Positions 12,241-23,717 of a stretch of DNA of 64,000 nucleotides are shown here, one piece after another (within the stretch, counting starts at the first letter, position 1; each line of letters starts with the position of its first letter). This DNA comes from Wolfiporia cocos (Eukaryota; Basidiomycota; Agaricomycetes; Polyporales; Phaeolaceae). The position numbers were made by a program, and so were the translations under genes. The stretch lies in NCBI GenBank assembly GCA_029448655.1, contig JACCLO010000004.1, positions 3,472,001 through 3,536,000 of the forward strand, given 5' to 3'. The notes below the pieces were generated by a model, which had not been told where the DNA came from, did not search any database, and was given only the letters and a program-made list of their open reading frames with translations.

Positions 12241-13708
12241 ATGTCCGACTACACCGCCGAGTTCGTGCGCGACGCCGAGACCCACCAGCTGTACCGCCGC
12301 GTCAACTGCGGCAACGGCGGCGGCGCGTCGTCCTACACCGGCCTCCGCATCGCCGCCCTCTTCATCGTCATGGCCACCTCCATGTTCGGCGCCCTCTTCC
12401 CCGTCGTCTCCCGCCGCGTGCCCTGGCTCCGCGTCCCCAAGTTTGCCTTCCAGATCGCCAAGTACTTCGGGAGCGGCGTCATCGTACGCGTCCTTCTCGT
12501 CTGCCCTGTCCTAATCTTGACCGTCCGGGCAGATCGCCACCGCGTTCATCCATCTGCTCGACCCTGCGATCAGCAGCTTGGGATCTTCCTGCCTGCCCTC
12601 GTCGTGGGGAGAGTACGTGAGTGGCCAGCCCGCGTAAGGTCCGCTAATGGAGGCTAACCGCAATCGGCAGCCGTACGCACTCGCGCTGTGCTTGATCAGC
12701 ATCTTCATGATCTTCCTTGTCGAGATCGCGGCGTTCCGCTGGGGCTCGGCGGTCCTTGCCAAGGCCGGAGTCAAATATGGTGCGTGCCACTTTGCTCACC
12801 AGCCTGCCCCCATCGATCGCCGGTATGTCCGCGATCACGGGATGAGCCATCTTCTGGCTAGTGTGCGGCAGTGGCACTTTATAGTCGATCTGACTTAATG
12901 GCCCCGCAGATCCTCACGGTCACGGCATCCCTGGCGGCACGCACGCCGCGCACGGACCCGAGAGCGCGCCTCAGTCGCGAGGCATGGACGACAAGGACTC
13001 CATTCAGGAGACCGGCACGGGCGACGTCGAGTCCCTGCACAAGGGCGAGCCCACGTCTCCCATGGCGCAGGTCCTCGGTATCGCGATCCTCGAGTTCGGC
13101 GTGCTCCTGCACAGGTGCGTCGAGCGTCCACATCATTGTGTCAATTTCTGACGCACGCCCACCCGCCAGTGTGTTCGTCGGGCTCACGCTCGCAATCACG
13201 TCGAATTTCAAGGTCCTCTTCGTCGTGATCATCTTCCACCGTACGTGCATGCGCCACTCTCACTTAAGCGCGCGCTGACCTCCCCTGCGCCTCGCAGAGA
13301 TGTTCGAGGGGCTCGGTGTCGGCTCGCGGCTCGCGTACATGGACCTGCCGCCCAAGTACAGCTACGTGCCGATCGTGGGTGGCCTTCTGTACGGCATCAC
13401 GACGCCCGTGGGGATCGCGGCGGGGCTCGGCGTGCGCGCGTCGTACAACCCGCACAGCACGACGACGGACATTGTCGGCGGGATCATGGACGCGTTCAGC
13501 GCGGGCATCCTCATCTACACCGGGCTCGTCGAGGTGCGTCGCCCGCAGACATCGCGCGCACAGGCACTGACGCGCGCCGCAGCTGATGGCGCACGAGTTC
13601 ATCTTCAACAAGGACATGATCGAGGGCTCGAGCAAGCAGCTCGTCTTTGCGCTCACGTGCATGGTCGCCGGCGCGGGTCTCATGGCGCTCCTCGGGAAAT
13701 GGGCGTGA
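12241..13708 (+). CDS. ZIP-family plasma-membrane zinc transporter
   Basis: Imports Zn2+ (ZRT1/ZRT2 type). Seven exons (12241-12483, 12533-12616, 12671-12779, 12910-13114, 13170-13240, 13298-13533, 13583-13708) give 357 residues with all GT..AG introns in frame. Membrane segments include TM1 after GLRIAALFIVMA, TM2 leading into IATAFIHLLDPA, and TM3 ALALCLISIFMIFLVEIA. A His-rich cytosolic loop (DPHGHGIPGG...THAAHG) lies in exon 4. The metal-binding helices 4 and 5 contain FHQMFEGLGVGSR and related residues. The C-terminus ends LMALLGKWA, as usual for fungal ZIP proteins. Start chosen at the ATG that opens the conserved N-terminus. Whether it is high- or low-affinity cannot be told from sequence; a zinc-response element was not recognised. 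Confidence 0.93.
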
Positions 13709-16340
13709 CGCGCGCGCGCGGTCATGTCCCCTGCTTGCTCGTTGCGTATGATACTTTACGACCGGCGTCCCGTATCCTCGTGCCTGCTGCGCGCGATCGC
13801 CGCCACCTAAAATGCTTTGATGAGACCACGCACGACCCTGCTTACGCCCACGCCCACGACCCGTCTGTGTGCTTGTCGCCCACGTTCGTAGTAATGAGAT
13901 GCCCGGGGCGTGTAGGATAGCCATCGGCCGGAATAGAAGTCGCTCTTCGCGCGCGAGGCGCATGTGATTGCTATCGTGCGGGGAAATGTCAGACGGGCGC
14001 GTAAGGCAAGCCGGAGGAAGGAAGCGCGGACTCAGTAATACTCAATGCCCGCTGCATCTTCGTGCCGTTCAATGAAGGGGCGCTCCCCCACGCGCGCGAG
14101 ATGCAGATCGTAGCAGCTTTTTTTTTTGAGTTGGCCTTCGTGGCGTCCCGATTCAGAATTCTTGAAGCTCTCGTCCGCAGCAGCTGGCCGCAAAGCAGCT
14201 ATACCCACGCCGACAGTGGACGACTCCGGGACTAGAAGCAGGCGAGTGACGGTGCGCGGTAAGCCACTGAATGGGATCTGCAGCGACACCGCGAGGCCCG
14301 GGGCGTCGAAGCGTCACTTCGAACGCCAGCAGACGCTCCGCGTCGGCGGCGGCTGTGTCGACCACGCACGCTCCGGTGCGCATGACGGTGCTCGTACCTG
14401 GCACACATTGCGCCGTGCGACAGCTGACGGAGTCACAGGAGCTGCACAGGCCCGCGCTGCATGCGGGCGCGGGTGGGGATTACCGGCTCTCAGGACTCCC
14501 CGCGTGGACGCATTTCCCGTCCGAGCCGACGACTCTGCTCGGGTACCCTGCCGAGCGTCGTTGAGACGATTTCGATGCAGCGGTGATCAATGAACATACC
14601 CGCATCGGCGGAATGGGCAGCGGTGCAGATGCCGGAACGGGTCACCTGCCGAATCGGGATGTGCCTCGCGTTTCCGGGCACGGCGATCGCGATCAGGCCT
14701 GATCAAGCCAGTAAGCGTGCAATCTCCGATCCCGATCATCGAGGACCCAAAATCGCGCGCCGACGCCGGAAAACAAGAATGCACGAGCGGCAACGCAGCT
14801 TGTGCGCGTCGCGAGAGACTGCTCCTGCCCGCACAGATTGTTTCCGCTGATGGTAGCAGGCGACCCGAAAGCGCGCACAAGGCGCGAGCGCGTCCAGGCC
14901 ATGCACATCAGGGGCGCTCGCATCTCCGCCTGTGGCGTGCGTCGTTACAGTCCTCGTTACAAGGCTGCGCTCGGCCTCTGTAGGGTCTCGCCGGTCGCGG
15001 AAATCGCGGACCCGTACCGCGCGGTCGCACGCCCTGAACGGGAAGAAGAACGGCCATTCCGCGGGACCTAGCATATGTCTGGCACCCAAGCGAATGTGCG
15101 GGGATAGACGGGCAAGGGCGATGGAGGCGGTCATGACATGTCTATGGAGCGCGCCATCTGGCGCGGATGGCCCTGACGAGCAGGCCCACAGGGGTGGCGC
15201 GCAAGCATCAGAACGTCAGTACTAGTACCGCGTCGAGCACACTGGGTGCACGGAGCGCGCCCGCATGGGTTATCATCGGCGCATGTGACAGGCGTCGCTC
15301 GAGGAGCCACTCGTCCGCGTTCGGAGATGCGTGTGTGCGAGCGAGGGCTGACGGCCGCGCACAGCATGCCCGCGGCAAGCTATCTGCTGCCTCGATGCGT
15401 GTGCGACGCGGCCGTGCCCTGGCTCAGAAGTGCGCCGCTCCACCTGCCTACGCACGCTGCGCAGCAGGGATGCCCTTCTGCGGAATGCTGCCGACCACAG
15501 GCCGCACCCAGCGGTTCCTGAGAGTAAACGCGTTGTTCTGCGCGCATCGCCGCGCGCGCAGAACAATGAAGGGTGAAATTTGGCGACGCACGGTTCAACG
15601 CACGGTCCCGGCCCAGCGGGTTCCAAGGCGACGGGATAGAGCTGGTATGCACGAGCCGAGCCGGCATCTCGAGCGTGCGTGCATGATCGATATGCAGACG
15701 CCCAAGGAGATCAGGAAGGCTCTAGCGTAATATGCACCCTTTTCACACAAGCTCCGTGAGGTATCATGTGGGACGAGGACGAATGGACGACGAGCTGAGC
15801 AAACCCCGCCTGTGGGCGACAGTCAGCAGATGCGGGACAAGCGAGCGAGCATGAGGCGCGACGAGCAGCTGCCCGCGCGAGTACGAACACGGGAGATGAT
15901 CGCGCCTGATTTGGCAGCCGATCGCGGGGCGCGCTGTGGCTGAGCGCGTCTGCGCGGGACGGCAACCACGATGGACGCGGTCCTCGTCGCTGTCTCCGAT
16001 TCTCTGGGTCCCTCTGCGGTCGCAATGGTCAGGTTGCACGGGCGGTGCGCGCGCACAGAGCCCAGCCTCGGTCCCGTGTCCCTCACTCGCCCCCGTATCC
16101 TCTCTGTCGCAGTGCATCACGCGTTCGCAGCCGCTCCATCTGCCACGCGGGCACAATCTTCGTGTAACATGGCCATTCGGGGCGAGCCCGCATGTTCGAG
16201 GGCGAATCATACGCCCTGCGGGTCCCACGCATCCTGTCGCCATCTTCGCCGCCGCCCGCGGTCCGACCGCCACGCCGCGTGTCCTATAAATCTCGCCGCG
16301 CACGCCCTGGCAGCCTGTAACCCGGCACCGCTCGTTCGCC
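13709..16340. other. GC-rich 2.6-kb stretch without a supported gene; upstream region of GH55
   Basis: Because GC is high, stops are rare and frames are open on both strands, so ORF length is poor evidence here. A minus-strand reading near 14036-14440 has some protein-like character but needs a frameshift (see findings). The final bases hold a TATA box for the GH55 gene. Confidence 0.5.
16285..16290 (+). promoter_or_regulatory. TATA box of the GH55 gene
   Basis: TATAAA, 51 bases upstream of the GH55 start codon, in otherwise GC-rich DNA. That spacing leaves a very short 5' leader of about 20-25 nt if initiation is 30 nt downstream. Confidence 0.6.
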
Positions 16341-19300
16341 ATGCTCGCGTCTGTGCTCCTGCTCGGGTATGGCCTCCTCGCCGTCGCGCCCCTCGCCGCC
16401 GCGCTCGGCACCGCGTGCTCCACCGCGATCGCCAGCGGCACCGCCGCGCCGAGCGACCCCTTCTGGATGCAGAACATCAAGCACCAGGGCACCTCCGCGT
16501 TCAACCCGGACCCGAGCTCCTACACCGTCTTCCGCAATGTCATGGACTACGGCGCCACGGGCGACGGCACCACGGACGACACGGACGCTATCAAGTGCGC
16601 GCCCTGCTCGTTCTCTTGCTGTTGGCCTGACTCTGACATTTTTGTGCAGCTCTGCCATCAGCTCCGGCGGCCGCTGTGGCGGCGGCACCTGTGCTTCGTC
16701 CACTGTCACTCCTGCCGTCGTCTACTTCCCACAAGGGTTAGGGTCACAGCTTATCTGCGTGTAATTTGATATTGACTCCATAACAGAACATACCTCGTTT
16801 CCGCGCCACTGGTGTAAGGAAGCCCACTTGGCAATCTGTCCTTTTGTCTCCTAATGATGCTTCCTCAGCCAATACTACTATACGCAGTTCATCGGAGATG
16901 CAAGGGTCCCTCCGACCATCGTTGCATCCTCTAGCTTCAGCGGCATCGCAGTAATCGGTAAGTTCCCATTGACAGATATTTTTGAGTCTGCGCGTATCGC
17001 ACGTGGTTGCGATACGCGCATTTGCACATTCGCAACGAATTACACCGTGCGTGCTCATGCAGTTCCTGTACAGATGTGGACCCGTACATCCCCGGCGGCG
17101 GAGGCGCGCAATGGTACAACGACACAAACAATTTCTTCCGCAGCGTCCGCAACTTCGTGATCGACCTCACGAATATGCCCGCCACAAGCACCGCGACGGG
17201 CATCCACTGGCAGGTCGCGCAGGCCACGACGCTGTACAACATCGTGGTCGAGATGAGCACCGCGTCCGACACCGCGCACCAAGGTGCGATCGCCCGCTGC
17301 TTCTCCCGCGAATATACAGATTGACAGCTTTTTAAATGACGACAGGGATCTGGATGGAGAACGGCAGCGGAGGCTTTATGGGAGGTACGTGCTCCGCTTC
17401 GAGCGTGCGATCGCATCAGTGTACTGAGTAGTGCGATCGCCCAGATCTCGTTTTGAACGGAGGTAAGTCGGCCCTGGGATAGAAGCTTGGGATCGACAGT
17501 CATGTCCGCTTACAGGCAAGTACGGAATGTGGGTCGGGAATCAACAGTCAGTACAAATCAGTCATCCTGTGAGAGGCCGCGCTAAACATGGGGCTGTCTA
17601 GGTTCACCGTCCGTAACGTGACTGTGAACAACGCCCAATCTGGTACGCTTGGTCTGTTATGGACTTGCCCAAGCCACTGACGCTCCGGCGAACCAGCCAT
17701 CTACGTCGACTGGAACTGGGGATGGACATTCCAGGACATCACCAGTGGGCATCTCGTGCATCTGCACCCGCACACTCCTCACTGACGAGATTACAGTCAA
17801 CAATTGCGAAGTCGGCTTTGATCTCGCCACAGGCGGGACCACAGAGTCTTCCCAGGTCAGCTCCGCACGCTCTCGTCACAACCGCCCCCGCTGACCCGCG
17901 CACAGACTGCCGGCGGCGAGGCGATCATCGACGCGGTGGTGAGCGACACGTCCGTGTTTGTGCGCACGTCCGAGGCGTCGACGTCGCTCGCGGGGTCGAT
18001 TGTGCTGAACAACTGTGTACTGAACAACGTCGACACGGCCGTCGGCGTCGTCGGGGGCGCCGTCGTGCTCGCGGGCGGCACGCTCACGATCGACAGCTGG
18101 GGCCAGGGGAACGTCTTCTCGGGCACGAGCAACTCGTACACGTTCACGCAGGGAAATATCCCCGCGCCGACCAAGGCGGGCAGCCTGCTCGACAGCACCG
18201 GGCGCATATTCGGGCGCGGGCACCCACAGTGAGTCGTGCGCCTCCTCCGTGCGCGGCGCGTGCTGACCGCGGGCAGGTACGTCGACTACGCCGTGGACCA
18301 GTTCGTGAGCGTGAAGACGCTCGGCGCGGCGGGCGACGGCACGACGGACGACACGGCGACGCTCCAGTCGATCCTAAACGAGGTGCGCGGGCTCCCCGTT
18401 TCCGTGTCTGTCTGGCGCGCAGAGGTGCTCATGCTGGCGGACAGTACTCGGGCTGCAACATCATCTTCTTCGACGCGGGCACGTACCTCATCACGAGCAC
18501 GCTCACCATTCCCGCGGGTACGCAGATGGTCGGCGAGGCGTGGAGCGTGATCATGGGCAGCGGCTCCGCGTTTGCGGACCAGAGCAACCCGACGGTGATG
18601 GTCCAGGTCGGCGAGTCGGGCTCGTCGGGCATCTTGGAGATCACGGACATCCTGTTCGTCACCCAGGGACCTAGTACGTCTGCTCTCAAACCGTCCACAG
18701 TCACGGAATTGAGCGCATCTGTGTAGCCCCCGGCGCGATCGTCGTCGAGTGGAACGTCAACTCGGACACGCAGGGCGGCGCGGGAATGTGGGACAGTCAC
18801 ATCAGGTACGTACGCATCGCCTTGTTGGTCGCAGGCACGTCTCACTGATTATTGGCGGCGCAGATTGGGCGGAGGTCAGGATTGCTGCGATGTGTCGTCG
18901 TCCTGGACGTTGTACTGACTGTTATACCAGCGGATGGAACCAATCTGCAAACGTCTCAGTGCCCCGCTGGCTCTGACTCCAACTCCTGCTTCGCGGCGTT
19001 CCTCGCTCTGCACTTGACGTCGGGATCAAACGCATACCTGGAAGTCAGTGGATATGGAGATTCGAATTGCCCGCGGTGCTGACTGAGCATATTGTACATT
19101 ACACAGGGCACATGGGTGTGGCTGGCAGACCACGATCTAGACAGTTCTGCGCAGGGGCAGCTCACGCTCTTCAGCGGTCGTGGCATCCTGTCTGAGTCGG
19201 CCGGCCCTGTATGGCTGATTGGAACTTGTGAGCACTATCTACTGAAAATCGCCGATGTTTGCTAACCACGCCTCGTCACAGCTTGTATGTCGTTTCTAAT

Positions 19301-19897
19301 CATTGGCTGTGGCTGGAGAAAACTAACGGTCTTGCACAGCTGAGCACCACACATTGTACCAGTACAACATCGCTGGTGCTTCAGACCACTATATGGGCTT
19401 GATCCAGACAGAGACGGTGGGTGATCAACTATTTCAATATTATACGACATGCTGACAAGGTGACTGGGCGACCCATAGCCGTACTACCAGCCCTCTCCAT
19501 CAACACCAACGCCGTTCTCGATCGAGAATAGCTACAACGACCCAAGCTTCCCATCTAGCCAGTCGGCCGCCTGGGCTCTTTACGTCCAATCGGCAACGGA
19601 CATCATCGTCTTCGGTGCGTCCGCTCCAGCGCATGTGTCGAATCATTTATTGATCGGGTCCACCGCTTCGCAGGCGCCGGGCACTACAGCTTCTACCAAA
19701 ACTACGTCCAGACGTGCCTGAACACGGTGTCGTGCCAGGACCAGATCGTCAACACGGACTCGTCATCGTCGCTATACGTCTACAGCCTCGCGACGGTCGG
19801 CGCGTCCTACCAGCTGAGCGTGGGCGGCTCGGGTGTGATCTCGCAGAGCGACAACCCCGACGGGCTGCAGTCCACGGTGACCGTCTGGACGCAATAA
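16341..19897 (+). CDS. secreted exo-beta-1,3-glucanase, GH55
   Basis: Secreted enzyme that cuts beta-1,3-glucan from the non-reducing end. I reconstruct 22 exons and 774 residues: 16341-16594, 16650-16736, 16787-16813, 16869-16957, 17074-17283, 17346-17384, 17445-17462, 17516-17546, 17602-17642, 17697-17744, 17797-17855, 17906-18228, 18277-18382, 18445-18673, 18727-18805, 18864-18874, 18931-19043, 19107-19227, 19282-19284, 19340-19416, 19479-19614, 19674-19897. All phases fit. A signal peptide (MLASVLLLGYGLLAVAPLA) is present. Two pectate-lyase-like beta-helix halves each open with the hallmark VMDYGATGDGTTDDT (first) and VKTLGAAGDGTTDDT (second). QYYYTQFIGDA and SEHHTLYQYNI are also typical. 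The very small exons (3, 11 and 18 nt) are unusual. High third-position GC matches the neighbouring glucanase. Confidence 0.93.
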
Positions 19898-20626
19898 AAC
19901 TGTGGCAGGCCACGATTCTATTTGTTGGTTTCGTTTTGCTTGTTGCGAGTTCGGTTTGGGTCACGGTCGGTGTTCGATCACACCACGACACGACACGTCA
20001 TGACGCGTTTGTTGTATCCGTTTTCTGTATCCGTTTTCGATGCTGTTGTTGTAAAGAGCCTCTGTACGATACCCAAGTATGTACCGACTTGCCCGGAATA
20101 CATATTGTGGTCGTTCCGATCGCCTGGGCGAAGTGAATGCTCTGTCGCTGCCCATTTATCCTCGTACGTTGCGATGGGTTCGTCCATAATATTAATTACT
20201 GAGGCTTGTGTACGATACACGGCTTAGTGCTCTCTTTAGACGGCGGCTCAGTGATCTGTGAGCATACTTTGCCAACGGATTATCTGAGCTTCTTCAGGCA
20301 TGACTTGTCTTGCTGCTTACATAAGGACTAGATTGGTGATTGCTATGCAATCCGAGGTAAGGTAGGGGACGCCATTACATAATCAAGGCGCTACCGATAC
20401 CGACATAGGAATGATGAGAAAGGACCTATCTTGAGATGTTGAGAATTGACCAAGCAATTTCCAAATAAGTGATTTTGTGTTCTGACGCTCCTGACACATT
20501 CCGCAAGCGCCATTCTCCTTTCTAGATAGTAATACCTAGGCAACGAGCGAGAAATCAGACGCGCAAGCAGTCAGCCACAGCCAGCCGCCGCGGAGTTCTA
20601 AAGGCAATACTGGGACATTATGCATT
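19898..20626. other. intergenic region
   Basis: Holds the GH55 3' UTR and the upstream region of the NTPase gene. A short tandem duplication (TATCCGTTTTC twice, about 20016-20040) is the only structure seen. Confidence 0.5.
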
Positions 20627-22707
20627 ATGAGCAGTCCTGGCGGACCGTTCGCCCTCCATCTCTCCGTCGACATGCAGACCCCTCTCCTCTCTCTGAAGAC
20701 TTACAAGGATGCAACACTTATTGTACCCGACAACAGGACTTACGCAAGCTCTTTAGCCAGACTCCATGAGCTTGCCTGGCAGCAGGGAAACCCCGGGAAC
20801 CTCTTCCATCCTCTCTCCGTCAAACGCGATACACCGCAAGCAGAAGCTGAACTTCCCGGGAAACCCCACCGTACTTCAATGGGACAAAGAGTCATCTTCC
20901 ACCGTGACGTTATTTTGTGATTTCGGACTGTCATCGATGCTTGTCAGGGGTGAATATCCGAGCATGTTACGCGATATCATCAACGATACTGTGCGGGAAG
21001 AACAAGGAGGAACAAAGAGCGGCGATGACGATGGGAGTAATGGAGCTATGGGCGTTGGTGCAGATGCCCAGTCCTTCCCTAACCCCTTTGTTGACTTTCC
21101 ACAAAGCGGATTCAGTGCGGTTGGTGCAGTTGTGACTGGTACTCCTGGAGTCGGTGAAGTCACCTGTCGTTCTCGCTCTTTTGTCTTCTTGCTCACTATA
21201 CCTTCAGGGAAGAGCGCATTCCTGATTTATGTGCTTGCCCTCCGCCTCCTCGCCCGCCAAACCACCATCTTCCAAATCGACAATGGGGAGATCTTTGTCC
21301 TAAACGATGAGGGAGTTTTCTCTATTCCTCCCATCCAGAATAAGGATAATCTGCAGCTCTACATTCCCCGTGCAACATGGTTCTTGATCGACTCCAATGC
21401 ACGATTGACAGGTGTGCCTCTGGAATATCCTGAACTGTGCAGCTATTGTGGGGGCTTCATACTGCAGGCGGCATCTCCGCGGAGTCAGCATTTTGACTGG
21501 ACGAAGAAAGCTGCAGGACGAGTGGCACGCTTCTGGATGGCGTCGTGGTCCCTTGGAGAGCTCATCGCTGGGTATGTCGTCCTCGCTTCCTTTATCTGTG
21601 AGAGCAATGAATAAGCGTTTTGATAGCCGGGATCTTCAATTGTGGGAAGGCAAGAATAGACCCTCGGAAGTAGACCTCGCAGACTTTTCTTTACTCTATG
21701 GCACGTCTGCTCGTCGAGCGTATTTCCATGCGGCGAACCCAGCCGACTACGCAGCCGGAGTCAACCGCGAAATTGGCATGCTGAATAGGGAGAGGTTGGT
21801 TGATTTGCTTGGCCGTGCTATCTCCGTAGGGATAGACGACGCATTCTCTCATGATATCCTTGTGGCCACCCCGTCCCCCGGTAACCGAAAGGAGTACGAC
21901 CTGCAGATAACCACCGCCTACCTGTCGTATATGGTCTTGGAGCAGCTCGCAAAAACCACCAAGCAGGCTGCCCATACGCTATATCAGCTGTTCATCATCA
22001 GGAGTCCTTACACCAGGGCTGTCGCCGGTTACCTCCTGGAGGGAGCGTTCCTTGCCAAGTTTCCCAATGGCGGTGAATGGCCCATAACCGCCATGAAACA
22101 GAGCCCAAAAGCGGGAGAGAGGAACACGCACTGGCACTCCAACCGCCTCAGCCCTCCCCGCCGGTATCTTCGTTTGGGCTACCAAGGCCGCACGGTGGCT
22201 ATAGCAAACGATCGGGTTGATCCCCCAGTCGAGGAATTCGATCGTTTGGATCGCAACTACTTCTCGCAAGGAGATAGACTGACATTGCAGAACGGATTCT
22301 ACATCCCTCGAACCAAGTCTCAGCCCACATTCGATGCTTTTGTTTATGACGAGGGTCTTCGGCATGCGACCATCTTCCAGGTGACTGTCTCCGATAGGTA
22401 CGGTATTCCTGCGGCTGGTCTGGACTGGCTACACACGTGCGGCGCAAAGTCTATTGATCTCGTCGTGGTGACACCTCCCTTGGGCGGCGATACTGTGGAG
22501 GATATCCGGGTTGCAAACTCTCATAGAGACAAGCTAGGCAATGTGTATCATCTCGAGTTACACGATCTGAAGGAGTACACTGTGGTAGAATTAAAGGAGG
22601 CCTATGGCGTCCCATCGACCGCAGGTGGAAGAAGTAGCAGCCGTTCGGGTCGACCCGGGCCGACTGGAAGAGATCAAGCTTCTTCGTGCCACAAGGGGCA
22701 TTGTTGA
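20627..22707 (+). CDS. Crinkler/RHS-type P-loop NTPase with C-terminal nuclease-like domain; probable frameshift
   Basis: The product resembles the large basidiomycete family related to Crinkler and RHS (retrotransposon hot spot) proteins, in which an NTPase is joined to a PD-(D/E)XK-like domain; functions are unproven. A Walker A motif GTPGVGKS is split by the intron 21154-21207, followed by AFLIYVLALRLLA. A second intron is 21572-21626. The C-terminal domain has TFDAFVYDEGLRHATIFQVT, matching the degenerate nuclease core with Asp and Gln/Thr. The N-terminal 65 codons (LHELAWQQGNPGNLFHPLSV) run in a different frame from the rest: the frame changes near 20820, at a short A run, and no intron of usual size can bridge it. 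So the locus is either a recent pseudogene, contains a sequence error, or starts further downstream at 20766. Third-position GC is lower than in the adjacent glucanase, compatible with a fast-evolving accessory gene. Confidence 0.6.
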
Positions 22708-23717
22708 TTGTGTATACGCTGCGTCTTATGTTCTCTGGGTTGTTTTGGACGTGCACATGAACACAGGTCATAAAAAGAAGCATGGCCGCTCACGAGCTAT
22801 CAACCTGGAAGGTACCCGGCTTGTTATCACCCTGTCATCATGTATTGGCCATAAATTAGTACGTCTCAGGCATGGACGTTGATCGTTCGAACAACATACC
22901 TTTACGGATATGAATGTTATGTTTTGTCAGCGTAATCTGGATACTTCTCGTAGAACCTGGCTGGTAGCTCCAGATTGGCGGTGGAGAGGTTCGGACCGTA
23001 AATTTCGCCTTTAGTGATAAGATGAGCATGGGTTGTTTTGCTGTCAGTCGACGTTGTTCCACGTCTCCCATATGGATGTGAAATAGTATATCCTAAATTC
23101 GTCTCAAAATCGTCTCATCCGTACTGTAGTCTGCATGAAGTAAAGACGGCTGTCAGTAGCCCAAGGATTTCTTGTCCTATACAACGTAAGCGACAGTAGT
23201 ACAATCTACTAGGTTTTCTGGTACGCGCTCAGCGCTGCCGCTGTCACGCACCCGCCAGTTCGCAGTGATCAGGTTTGTTACGTTGAGTCCAAACGGCTAA
23301 GGTGCGTACATCCCCTTGTTTCCCGCCCAAAGACTGAACTACCGTTTGCACACGGACAACACCGGCGCGCCATTCGCGCCAGGTACCGTCAATAGCGCCG
23401 CGCGCGCTATTTCCACAGACCGCGCACAGCCTACGTTGCTAACTATAACTGTGCTATGCGATCCGGAATCAAATTTTCGTACCGAGGGGTTGTAAGCAGT
23501 GCCAACAGGAGAAATACAGTCGACGAAGAAGCCCGCCTTATATCAGCTTGAAGAGTAGCTTCAGTACCAGCCTGAGTGTTGGGTATGTAATGATCGAGCG
23601 CGGAAAGGCCCCACTGTGGCACGCCGATCGCGTCGCGCGCGCTCCGTCATGTGACCGATAACAGGGATAGCACGGTCTGCGCGTGACCGTCCTTGCTACC
23701 TTACCTTCACACCCATA
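22708..23717. other. intergenic region with a gene relic
   Basis: Contains the aldo-keto reductase relic (22899-23033) and the upstream region of ECO1. The part 23330-23660 is rich in CGCG steps. No other coding signal seen. Confidence 0.5.
22899..23033 (-). pseudogene. relic exon of an aldo-keto reductase (pyridoxal reductase-like)
   Basis: On the minus strand one exon-like frame reads HAHLITKGEIYG then PNLSTANLELPARFYEKYP and DYADK. This matches the region after the first beta strands of fungal pyridoxine/pyridoxal reductases (GEFYG...LL.RFF.KYP..ADK). Directly after it a stop codon and a shift of frame appear, then the expected continuation FISVKG followed by an intact-looking GTATGT donor. 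Nothing of the active site or NADPH-binding part remains nearby. It is a 135-bp fragment, broken by at least one indel. Confidence 0.6.

Noticed and set aside
15764..16504. 246-codon minus-strand frame upstream of GH55
   Set aside because: Overlaps the GH55 TATA box and signal-peptide exon; GC-driven open frame without recognisable features.
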